From NCBI RefSeq assembly GCF_000214355.1, contig NC_015577.1:1225121-1289120 (forward strand): 64,000 nt of DNA, written 5' to 3'. A model generated the notes under the pieces. The model had not been told where the DNA came from and searched no databases. It was given only the letters and a program-made list of their open reading frames with translations. The stretch's first letter is position 1, and every line of letters starts with the position of its first letter. Positions 24,289-32,035 of the stretch are shown piece by piece. Origin of the DNA: Leadbettera azotonutricia ZAS-9 (GTDB taxonomy: Bacteria; Spirochaetota; Spirochaetia; Treponematales; Breznakiellaceae). Made by a program: the position numbers and the translations under genes.

Positions 24289-25704
24289 ATGAAAAGAAAC
24301 AGTAAAATGCGGGGCGGAATCATAGCCATTGCTATAGCCGCCATCACAATTGTCCTGGGTTGTTCCCAGCCGAACGGGGATGACGAAGGAGGAGGGATTA
24401 TCGGATTCACCTTCACGGCAGCTTCAGGTTTGAAGTTGGGGAGTCCCAATACATCTATAGGCGCCGTGGCCGGAACCTTTAGCATTGCATCGTGGATATC
24501 CGCTCCGTATACCTATGCCCTGGTGGCCGGGAGCGGCGGCAATGACGTGGACAACGCAAAATTTGAGATCGAAAATGAAAAATTAAAGATCAAGACTGTA
24601 TTGCAGGTTGCAAAGGTATACAAGGTATATCTACAGGTTAGTGACAGCGAGGGGAAAAATTTTTCCAAGGGCGTAGAGTTCAGTATAGCCGGCAGTATCA
24701 CCGGTGTACCGGCAGAGTGGTATATGGGAGTTCCTCTTGATTTAACGAGTGTTGTAGTGAATCTTCCGGAAGCGCCCGATAAAACAGCGGCGGATATTGT
24801 ATGGGCCAGGAATAGCGCTGGCGCGGATTTTGCGGCCGAAACAGGGATCTACGAAGATCATGTGTTTTATCCTGAAACCTTCGGCAGTACCACCCTCTGG
24901 GCGATCGTCGCTGATGGAGATGGAAAAGATGATAACCATAGCGAGTCATTTACGGTAAATTTTCTTTTTCCCCCAAATCCCTTTATCGGATCATGGACCG
25001 GCAGTGACAGTGCAGTATGGACCTTCAAAACAAACGGGACCTTTGGCAGAGATGCCGTTGCCGATTATGGCAGTTTTGCGGTATGGAGCGGAGCCCAAAA
25101 CCGTAAATTCATGATTGCCGTTACCGGAGACCCCGATGAAATTACCGTAACAAATGTTACCCAAGCGTACTATTCAACTAGCGAAGAAGCAAAGGGGGCG
25201 TATCAGGCATACTCCTATGAATTGGGCAATAATTTTATTAAAATAACTCCCATAACCTTTGAATATGACGCAGCTAATAAACAGGATGCCATGCTGTTTG
25301 AGAGTTCCGGAGCTCCTATTACCCTTACCCGGATAAGCGGTGAACCGGCGCCCCTTGATTTATCGGGGAGCGTGCAGTATGGTGATTGGAAGGGGGGGTT
25401 TAGCGAAAATCCCTTCACTGAACCACACGCCCCAATAACCAGTAGTCCGGGTCTCCACTATTATGCAAACGGAAGCGTCAGGCAGAATTATGACGGCGCA
25501 TGGCTAAACCGTGGCGCTGTCCACGCCATCGTTGGAGCGGCAGGCAGGCGCTGGGACCCGCCTGTTGTAAGTTCCAGGGACACAATTCACGACACAAGCG
25601 GCGGAGAGATAGTCATAATACATGAGTATCGGCCTGAGAAAGGCGGACCCTTCTCTCGGGGTACCAGTGCCAACTTATACTGGAATATACAGAAGGTACA
25701 GTAG
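24289..25704 (+). CDS. Large NPFIGxW lipoprotein with extra N-terminal domains
   Basis: 471 residues. The signal ends ITIVLGCSQPNG (lipobox). Residues about 40-215 look like two Ig/cadherin-like beta domains (FTFTAASGLKLGSPN…, then FSIAGSITGVPAEW…). Then comes a family domain opening NPFIGSWTGSDSAVWTFKTN (near 229) and a more distant one (YGDWKGGFSENPF, near 364) containing several His near its end. The ribosome binding site is AAAAAGGAGAAG. It is the longest of the four related proteins in the operon and directly follows the multicopper oxidase. A hairpin (25715-25751) separates it from the next gene. Confidence 0.65.
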   Translation: MKRNSKMRGGIIAIAIAAITIVLGCSQPNGDDEGGGIIGFTFTAASGLKLGSPNTSIGAVAGTFSIASWISAPYTYALVAGSGGNDVDNAKFEIENEKLKIKTVLQVAKVYKVYLQVSDSEGKNFSKGVEFSIAGSITGVPAEWYMGVPLDLTSVVVNLPEAPDKTAADIVWARNSAGADFAAETGIYEDHVFYPETFGSTTLWAIVADGDGKDDNHSESFTVNFLFPPNPFIGSWTGSDSAVWTFKTNGTFGRDAVADYGSFAVWSGAQNRKFMIAVTGDPDEITVTNVTQAYYSTSEEAKGAYQAYSYELGNNFIKITPITFEYDAANKQDAMLFESSGAPITLTRISGEPAPLDLSGSVQYGDWKGGFSENPFTEPHAPITSSPGLHYYANGSVRQNYDGAWLNRGAVHAIVGAAGRRWDPPVVSSRDTIHDTSGGEIVIIHEYRPEKGGPFSRGTSANLYWNIQKVQ

Positions 25705-25714
25705 AAAAGGAAAA

Positions 25715-25751
25715 ATGGAACCGGGTGGACAAAAGTTCCATCCGGTTCCAT
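25715..25751 (+). other. Long intergenic hairpin inside the operon
   Basis: A 15-bp stem with one G-T pair: ATGGAACCGGGTGGA, loop CAAAAGT, TCCATCCGGTTCCAT. No U run follows, so it is more likely an mRNA-stabilising or processing element than a full terminator. It begins 11 bases after the stop of the 24289 gene and ends 34 bases before the next start. Confidence 0.6.
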
Positions 25752-25784
25752 TATAACAGGGCGACTAATTTTTTGGAGACTGCT

Positions 25785-26585
25785 ATGAAAATGAAAAAAC
25801 CATTTGGAAATTGCCTAAAGAGAAACCTTATCCTCCGCTTTTACAGGGAAGGTATCCGGTGGCGGCTTCCGGTACTTATCTGTTGCGCTATACTGTTGGC
25901 TTCTTGCGCCAACGGGACTAATCCTGATGCCGGACTTGGCGATGACGACAGCGTTCCTTTACTCAATGCTTCCATCGCCGCTGTACCCTATGCAGAAAAT
26001 GGTCCGGATCTTGGACAACTTCAGGGCTGGCAATGGGCAAAAGAGGGAACGGATTTTAAATGGATTTTCAAGAACGACGGAACAATTTGGGTCATTCATT
26101 GTTGCGGAGAACTGTATAAAAACCAGTTTAGCTATCTAATAAGCGGAAATGTTCTTATCACCTATGGAACCGAGACAGAAAAAGCTGATGAACTTATCGT
26201 ATCAACTTTTACAATGGCAAGTGACAGCACTTCCTTTACCAGAACAGATGGTCTTGGCTTTGTCCGGGGAAATGCGGAGACCGCTGATACAGGCAATTTT
26301 CCGTCGCTGGTGTTGAAAAATGATTTTATCGGAAAGTGGCTGATGAACGATGGTTCAATATATCTATTCTCAAATGCTGGTGAGCTTACGATAACTTCTC
26401 CATCGGGTACGGAGGAGAGCTGCGCATACTTTATACGGGACAACCAATTACTTACCCTTGGCCCTTTGAGCGATGGAACAAAAGTACCATTACGGCAGTA
26501 CAGGTTCCAAAGGGGCAGCGGCAAAATAACACTGCGTAATGCCGCCGATAGCGGTAAATTTATCCTTACCCCGTTTGTTGAATAA
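25785..26585 (+). CDS. Two-domain NPFIGxW-type lipoprotein with HCCG motif
   Basis: About 266 residues from ATG 25785, chosen for the TTGGAGA site before it; a GTG at 25725 lies inside the hairpin. The lipobox is ILLASCANG (near 43). Domain 1 has lost the NPFIG opening but keeps WQWAKEGTDFKWIFKNDG and HCCG at residues 105-108, followed by YKNQFSYLISGNVLITYG, very like the protein at 21229. Domain 2 opens NDFIGKWLMNDGSIYLF (near 182). The shared HCCG-x(6-7)-YSY/FSY pattern shows the two proteins are paralogues. Function unknown; soft-metal binding is inferred. Confidence 0.68.
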   Translation: MKMKKPFGNCLKRNLILRFYREGIRWRLPVLICCAILLASCANGTNPDAGLGDDDSVPLLNASIAAVPYAENGPDLGQLQGWQWAKEGTDFKWIFKNDGTIWVIHCCGELYKNQFSYLISGNVLITYGTETEKADELIVSTFTMASDSTSFTRTDGLGFVRGNAETADTGNFPSLVLKNDFIGKWLMNDGSIYLFSNAGELTITSPSGTEESCAYFIRDNQLLTLGPLSDGTKVPLRQYRFQRGSGKITLRNAADSGKFILTPFVE

Positions 26586-26600
26586 ATCCGCTCGTTATAA

Positions 26601-27584
26601 ATGAGTATGAATTTTATAATGCATAAAAGACTCTTGTCTTTTTGCTTTATTGTTTTTATGGCGGCCCAAACCATCCAGGCCCTGCCGTATATTCCCGGAT
26701 GTCCTCTTCATGAAAGCTGTGTCCGCGCCTTGAGGAATGAACAGAGGAACAGGCGGCGGACCCTTAAGAACCAGGATCTGAATGATTTAGGCGCAACGGC
26801 GGGACATAACCTGAATATTGGCATTATCGCGGGTTTTGATGATCTGGCGAATAAATCAAGAACTCCTGTTTTTACTTTAAAACCTTCACTGGCGTATTTT
26901 GGCAGTTTTGGTAATTTTGATCTCTATGCAGGGGCCTTTTATACTTTTTTGTTTGATGATCCTCTGGGACAAAAAGGAGGGCTGCAGGAAACGCTGGGAT
27001 ATAATTTTTTCCCCGGAGATTCTTTCACAATCACGGTCGCTCTTGATAATGACAACCAGCTTAACATATCTCCCGGAGAACCAGCCTTCGCTTTTGCTTC
27101 GGCAGAACCCGGCATTTCGTTTACCATGGATTTGAAGCATGGAGAATTCTCCGCCGCCGCAGGCTTGCCCATAGACTATTCGGCCTTTTTAAATGCCAAA
27201 ACCGAAGCCGCCCGTGAAATCGCCATTGATTCCTATTTTACCCTGGGGTATACCTTTCCCTTCGGTCTCGGCATATCAACAACTTCCCGTATATGGGTCC
27301 GCCCGGATCTTGAATACGGAGAAACAGAACTAAACCTGATCTATGGGGCAAAATCATTTTACGGATCTTTTACAGTAACTGCCGATGACCGCTTCAAACT
27401 CTGGTCGCTTGAACCGTACCTGGCCTATACAGTTAAACAGGTAACTTTTTCGGCTTCTGTCCTGTTTGAAAATATCGGCGGCGCCGGAACAGGCAGCCCT
27501 GTAGTGGATACAGAAATCGGCGCAGACCGGATTGCCATCACCCCATCCATCGGGGTACGGTACCGGTTTGGAGAAAGGCTGTGA
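26601..27584 (+). CDS. Predicted outer-membrane beta-barrel protein of the metal operon
   Basis: 327 residues with a signal peptide (SFCFIVFMAAQTIQALP) and a mature N-tail with two cysteines and a histidine (IPGCPLHESC), then a basic stretch (RNEQRNRRRTLKN) and about ten amphipathic beta-strands ending ITPSIGVRYRFGERL. I infer an outer-membrane pore or receptor. No clear ribosome binding site precedes any of its possible starts (26601, 26607, 26619). Its end overlaps the GTG of the next gene (GTGA), so it is coupled to the binding protein. It may be the outer-membrane entry point for the ligand of the ABC importer. Confidence 0.65.
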   Translation: MSMNFIMHKRLLSFCFIVFMAAQTIQALPYIPGCPLHESCVRALRNEQRNRRRTLKNQDLNDLGATAGHNLNIGIIAGFDDLANKSRTPVFTLKPSLAYFGSFGNFDLYAGAFYTFLFDDPLGQKGGLQETLGYNFFPGDSFTITVALDNDNQLNISPGEPAFAFASAEPGISFTMDLKHGEFSAAAGLPIDYSAFLNAKTEAAREIAIDSYFTLGYTFPFGLGISTTSRIWVRPDLEYGETELNLIYGAKSFYGSFTVTADDRFKLWSLEPYLAYTVKQVTFSASVLFENIGGAGTGSPVVDTEIGADRIAITPSIGVRYRFGERL

Positions 27585-28726
27585 TTAAACGCATGATGGT
27601 AAAAAAATATATCCTCGGTATGATTCTGATCATACTCTTGGGCGTGCCTCTTTTTGCCAGGGGATCAGCTCAAGGCATTCGGCAGCCTTTGCCCTCGCGT
27701 CCCGAGATCCCGCCGGGATGGAAGCCTTTTACCATTATTGATATGGGAGGCAGGGAAGCGCTTATCGAAAGGCCGGTACAAAGGGTATATGCCATAAATC
27801 TCATTGGCGATACTTTTATCCGAGCCATAGACATAAGCAAAGCTGCAGGCTGGGCCAATCCTTATACCAGGGATGAAAAAAGATATATGGGTAAATACGC
27901 TCAACTCCCCATGTTGGGAGGATGGATGGGATCAAGCCCCACCGCCAACCTTGAGGAACTGGTCAAGGCCGATATTGATGTGATTTTTGTTACCGCCGCG
28001 GCCCTAAAAATAGGACCAGCGGAACATTCCATGGCGGATACTATTCAGAGCCAGACCGGAATAACTACGGTGCTCATATCCAATAACCTTTATGATACGG
28101 GAAACGCTTTGAGGCTTATGGGAAAGGTGATGGAGCTGGAAGAAAGAGGAGAGCTGCTGGCCGCCTACTGCGATACCGAACTTGCTAAAATGGAAACAGC
28201 TCTGGCAAAAATAAGCGAAAAGGAACGGAAGCGTATCTATTATGCCGAGGGCATCCAGGGGCTGCACACGGACCCCTCGGGTTCTTCTCACGCCCAGATT
28301 TTTGATTTTATGAGGGCTATCAATGTGGCGGATGTGGAGGAATTTACGGGTAATGGCATGCATGGCCAGGGGGCAGTATCTCTTGAGCAGGTTATCGCCT
28401 GGGACCCGGAGATTATTTTGCGGAACACTACCATGACGCAGGCAAATCCTTCTGCCGCAGTACAGGCCATCCTGCAAAACCCTGACTGGGCGGGGATTAA
28501 GGCAGTAAAAGAACGGAAAGTTTATCTTACCCCCCTTCTGCCGACTAACTGGGTAGACCGGCCGCCTTCGATCAACCGTATTCTTGGGATGAAGTGGCTG
28601 GCCAACCTTTTTTATCCTGATCATTTCTCCTTTGATATGAGAAGCGAAGCAAAAGAATATTTCCGCCTCTTTTATAATCTTGAATTAAACAATGAAGAGC
28701 TGGATCATATTTTAGGAAATAATTAA
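27581..28726 (+). CDS. Periplasmic metal-chelate binding protein (FecB/BtuF/MolA type)
   Basis: 381 residues. A signal peptide (ILGMILIILLGVPLFARGSAQG) without lipobox Cys, then the type III binding-protein fold with a long backbone helix: FTIIDMGGREALIERPVQRVYAI near 63, LEELVKADIDVIFVTAA near 125, VSLEQVIAWDPEIILRN near 267, and WVDRPPSINRILGMKWLANL near 323. This class binds ferric siderophores, cobalamin, haem or, in MolA, molybdate/tungstate. Start is GTG overlapping the upstream stop, with GGAGAAAGG before it. The ligand cannot be read from sequence; ModD in the operon points to an oxyanion metal. Confidence 0.85.
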   Translation: MIKRMMVKKYILGMILIILLGVPLFARGSAQGIRQPLPSRPEIPPGWKPFTIIDMGGREALIERPVQRVYAINLIGDTFIRAIDISKAAGWANPYTRDEKRYMGKYAQLPMLGGWMGSSPTANLEELVKADIDVIFVTAAALKIGPAEHSMADTIQSQTGITTVLISNNLYDTGNALRLMGKVMELEERGELLAAYCDTELAKMETALAKISEKERKRIYYAEGIQGLHTDPSGSSHAQIFDFMRAINVADVEEFTGNGMHGQGAVSLEQVIAWDPEIILRNTTMTQANPSAAVQAILQNPDWAGIKAVKERKVYLTPLLPTNWVDRPPSINRILGMKWLANLFYPDHFSFDMRSEAKEYFRLFYNLELNNEELDHILGNN

Positions 28727-29806
28727 TTGCACCATATTCCCATTGAAGGCATCCCGTCCCGCAATCCGGTTTTGCCGGGATCGGGAATAGCAGGACTGGT
28801 ATACCGCAGACGAGCCTGTTTTTTAACTGTCCTCCTTATTCCTGCTGCCGTTATAGTATTTCTGCTTTCAGTTGCATCAGGCCGCTATGCTATACCCTTG
28901 GGAGAAATCTTCTCGGTGATCGCAGGCAGGGGGGAGGGTATTTCTCGCCGGATTAGTGCCATAGTGCTTAATGTGCGGATTCCCCGGGGGGCCGCAGCCC
29001 TGCTCGCAGGAATGGGGCTTTCAGCTTCCGGCGCCGCATACCAAAGCCTTTTCCGCAATCCCATGGCATCTCCGGATATTTTGGGCGCTGCAGCGGGGGC
29101 CTCTTTCGGGGCGGCGTTGGGCATACTTATTAATCAGGGGAACGCGGCCATTCAGTTTCTTGCCTTTGTCGGTGGAATTGCCGCAGTGGGTTTGACCTGC
29201 CTCATTAACGGCATAGTAAACCGGAGGCAGCCAGGGCTTATCATGCTGCTCCTTTCGGGAATGGCGGTAGGCGGTCTTTTTACTGCACTGGTATCGGTAG
29301 TAAAATATTTTGCCGATCCTGACAATCAGCTTCCGGCCCTTACCTTCTGGCTTATGGGAGGCCTTGCGGGAGTGGAAGGCGGACAGGTCCGCACCGCAGG
29401 CATAATCATAGTGCTCTGTCTTTTGATTATGCATTTTAAGCGCTGGACGCTGAATCTGCTCTCCTTTGAAGATGATGAAAGTCAATCCATGGGGGTTTCC
29501 CTCAGACGGGAACAGGGTATAGTCATAATCCTTTCTACCCTGCTCTGTTCGGCTTCTATTTCTCTCTGCGGTCCTGTTGGATGGGTAGGGCTTCTTGTTC
29601 CACATACCGCCCGGATGCTGGCTGGTTCCAATAATCGGGATATGTTTCCCCTGGCGGTCCTTTTGGGAGGTATATACATGATGATTATGGATGATATTGC
29701 CCGGAACGCCGCAATGGTGGAAATCCCCCTGGGGATATTAACCGCCCTCATCGGGGCTCCCTTTTTTATCGTTCTCCTTTTTAGGGGAAATTATTTTAAG
29801 GAATAA
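28727..29806 (+). CDS. FecCD-family ABC permease, subunit 1
   Basis: 359 residues with about 9-10 membrane segments. FecCD hallmarks: VLNVRIPRGAAALLAGMGLS, FRNPMASPDILGAAAGASFG, FWLMGGLAG and CGPVGWVGLLVPHTARML. The start is TTG at 28727, directly after the upstream TAA, with AGGAAA about eight bases before it. Together with the next gene it should form a heterodimeric channel, as in FepD/FepG. Confidence 0.9.
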   Translation: MHHIPIEGIPSRNPVLPGSGIAGLVYRRRACFLTVLLIPAAVIVFLLSVASGRYAIPLGEIFSVIAGRGEGISRRISAIVLNVRIPRGAAALLAGMGLSASGAAYQSLFRNPMASPDILGAAAGASFGAALGILINQGNAAIQFLAFVGGIAAVGLTCLINGIVNRRQPGLIMLLLSGMAVGGLFTALVSVVKYFADPDNQLPALTFWLMGGLAGVEGGQVRTAGIIIVLCLLIMHFKRWTLNLLSFEDDESQSMGVSLRREQGIVIILSTLLCSASISLCGPVGWVGLLVPHTARMLAGSNNRDMFPLAVLLGGIYMMIMDDIARNAAMVEIPLGILTALIGAPFFIVLLFRGNYFKE

Positions 29807-29808
29807 AA

Positions 29809-30834
29809 GTGAAGGAAATAAAAGCTGTAACCGGCCGCAGGAAAAATCTGCTTATGGCATTGCTCATGATCCTCCCCTTGGGAGCAGCGGTTTTTTCCCT
29901 TTTCATCGGAAGGTATCATATTACCCCTGAAGAGTTTGCCAGGGCTATAGCAGCTTTTATAAATTCCGGGATAAATACCAACAACGCCGAAACGGTAATC
30001 TTTAAGGTACGGTTCCCCCGGATTATCGCCGCTGCCCTTGCCGGGGGGAGCCTTGCCGCTGCGGGATTGGCCTATCAGATCGTATTCCGCAATCCCCTTG
30101 CCTCGCCGGATGTACTTGGCGCTTCCGCAGGGGCAGGCTTCGGAGCCTGTATTGCCATCATCGCGGGCGCATCTCCCCTGGTAATTCAGGGAACGGCTTT
30201 TCTGTCGGGCCTTGCAGCGGTAGGCTTAACCTGTCTTATCTGCGGCAGACTGGGCCGTGGCGAGGCGGTGCTATACATCCTTGCAGGAATGGTGATCAAC
30301 GCGGTCTTTCATGCAGGCATAGGTTTGGTTAAATATACTGCCGATCCCTACAGCCAGCTTCAGACCATCACCTTTTGGCTTATGGGCAGCATGACCCTGA
30401 TAGAACTATCCCAACTGCCCATTCTGGCCCTGGGAACAGTAATAGGCATGATTCCCTTAATCCTTTTCCGCTGGAAACTCAACCTCCTCAGCTTTGATGA
30501 TACTGAATCTTCAAGTTTGGGATTGGACACTGTCCCTTTCCGGCTGCTCATTATTGCTGCCTCTACCCTCCTCTGTTCAGTTGCAACAGCAACTTGCGGC
30601 ATGGTGGGTTGGGTGGGGCTCATGGTACCTCACATTGCCCGCAGCTTGACCGGGGCCAATACCCGGTATCTTCTTCCTGCTTCCTTTTTAATTGGCAGTG
30701 CATACTTAATATTTATCGATGACATTGCCCGGATTATGCTCTCCATCGAATTACCTCTGGGGGTGCTTACTGCCATTATAGGCGTACCGGTATTCATCGT
30801 CTTGCTGGTGAAGGGACAGGGCAAATGGAAATAA
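29809..30834 (+). CDS. FecCD-family ABC permease, subunit 2
   Basis: 341 residues, paralogous to the preceding permease: VIFKVRFPRIIAAALAGGSL, FRNPLASPDVLGASAGAGFG, FWLMGSMTL and CGMVGWVGLMVPHIARSL. About nine membrane segments. The start is GTG at 29809, two bases after the preceding stop, with AAGGAATAAAA upstream. The stop overlaps the ATPase start by 10 bases. Two distinct permease genes, rather than one homodimer as in BtuC or MolB, suggest an asymmetric substrate path. Confidence 0.9.
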   Translation: MKEIKAVTGRRKNLLMALLMILPLGAAVFSLFIGRYHITPEEFARAIAAFINSGINTNNAETVIFKVRFPRIIAAALAGGSLAAAGLAYQIVFRNPLASPDVLGASAGAGFGACIAIIAGASPLVIQGTAFLSGLAAVGLTCLICGRLGRGEAVLYILAGMVINAVFHAGIGLVKYTADPYSQLQTITFWLMGSMTLIELSQLPILALGTVIGMIPLILFRWKLNLLSFDDTESSSLGLDTVPFRLLIIAASTLLCSVATATCGMVGWVGLMVPHIARSLTGANTRYLLPASFLIGSAYLIFIDDIARIMLSIELPLGVLTAIIGVPVFIVLLVKGQGKWK

Positions 30835-31622
30835 AGCAAAACAGCATAGAGGCAAAAAATCTTGCCTGCGGATATGGGGGTAAGGCTGTTATAACTGAAC
30901 TTGATTTTGTTCTTAACCGGGGAGAAATTCTTTGCATACTGGGACCCAATGGATCTGGAAAAACGACTCTCTTCAAAACCCTTCTGGGTTTTTTACCTCC
31001 TTTGAATGGAGAGATTCTTGCAGGCGGAGAGAACATAAAAACATGGTCCCGAAAAAAACTGGCCGAAAAAATTGCCTATGTACCCCAGGCGCACACCCCC
31101 CCCTTCCCCTATACAGTGGAAGATGTAATCCTTATGGGCAGGACTGTCCGTTTTGACAATCACCGAAACCCCCAAAAAAAGGATTATGAAAAGGCTGATG
31201 AGATTATGTCACTGTTGGGGATAGGGGATTTCAAATACCGGCTCTATACGCAAATAAGCGGCGGCGAGCGGCAGCTTGTCCTGATTGCACGGGCGCTGGC
31301 GCAGGAACCGGAATTTCTCATCATGGATGAGCCGGCATCCAGCCTGGATTTTGGCAACCAGATGCGGCTTCTCAAACATATTATCAGCCTTAAAGAAACC
31401 GGGGCAGGCATCCTGATGACAAGCCACCACCCGGATCATGTTTTTCTTTGTGCCTCACGGGTCATGTTAATCAGAGAAGGCAAATCTTTCGCCGCAGGAA
31501 CCTGTGATAAAGTACTGACTGAAGAAAACCTCAAGGCCGTCTATGGTATCGACATCAAGGTTATAAGTACCGCCGCCGGGGATGGCAGAATCATTCGATC
31601 CTGTATTGCCGATTTTTCGTAA
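30825..31622 (+). CDS. ABC transporter ATPase, FecE/BtuD/MolC type
   Basis: 265 residues with a full ATPase set: Walker A GPNGSGKTT (40-48), Q-loop YVPQ, signature SGGERQ, Walker B LIMDEP, and the switch His in TSHHPDHV. It energises the two FecCD permeases. It overlaps the permease gene by 10 bases and is the last gene of the run from 20352; no terminator is obvious in the next 100 bases. Confidence 0.93.
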   Translation: MEIKQNSIEAKNLACGYGGKAVITELDFVLNRGEILCILGPNGSGKTTLFKTLLGFLPPLNGEILAGGENIKTWSRKKLAEKIAYVPQAHTPPFPYTVEDVILMGRTVRFDNHRNPQKKDYEKADEIMSLLGIGDFKYRLYTQISGGERQLVLIARALAQEPEFLIMDEPASSLDFGNQMRLLKHIISLKETGAGILMTSHHPDHVFLCASRVMLIREGKSFAAGTCDKVLTEENLKAVYGIDIKVISTAAGDGRIIRSCIADFS

Positions 31623-32035
31623 GGGAATATCAAATCCGTTCTTTATTCCGGAGAAGAGAAGATATATACACCAAACAATCTGTAGTGTCGTCTTTGGATA
31701 TATTTCTATAACTGTTTATTGTGCTTTTATAATATTCAACTGTTGATTCTGGTCCCATCCCGCCTAAAATGCCTATGGATGTCAATAATACACGGGAGGT
31801 GTAATTTCATCCAGCTCCGTGCTTGCCTGATCCAGCAAGGAATGAATTTTTTCGAGCCGGGTTTCAATACACGGCCCCAAAAATCATCTTTTTCGTTCAT
31901 AATAATTCCGAATGAAAGCAACACCATTCTAATTAGAATGTTTTTCTGAAAAAAACATTCAGTTAAATTACAATGATAATATACTGAAATTTTTGAAAAA
32001 CGGCAAATGAATAATCCGTGCAAGCCTTAAATTTG
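31623..32035. other. Intergenic region between convergent operons
   Basis: 413 bases, AT-rich. It holds a perfect 16-bp palindrome CATTCTAATTAGAATG (31925-31940) overlapping a hairpin GAATGTTTTT/AAAAAACATTC (31936-31960) that could stop transcription from either side. A minus-strand frame (31736-31900, MNEKDDFWGRVLKPG…) has no ribosome binding site and I do not count it as a gene; it may be a remnant. Confidence 0.45.

Noticed and set aside
31736-32023. 95-codon minus-strand frame
   Set aside because: Contains the palindrome and hairpin in its first third and lacks a ribosome binding site; at most a remnant.
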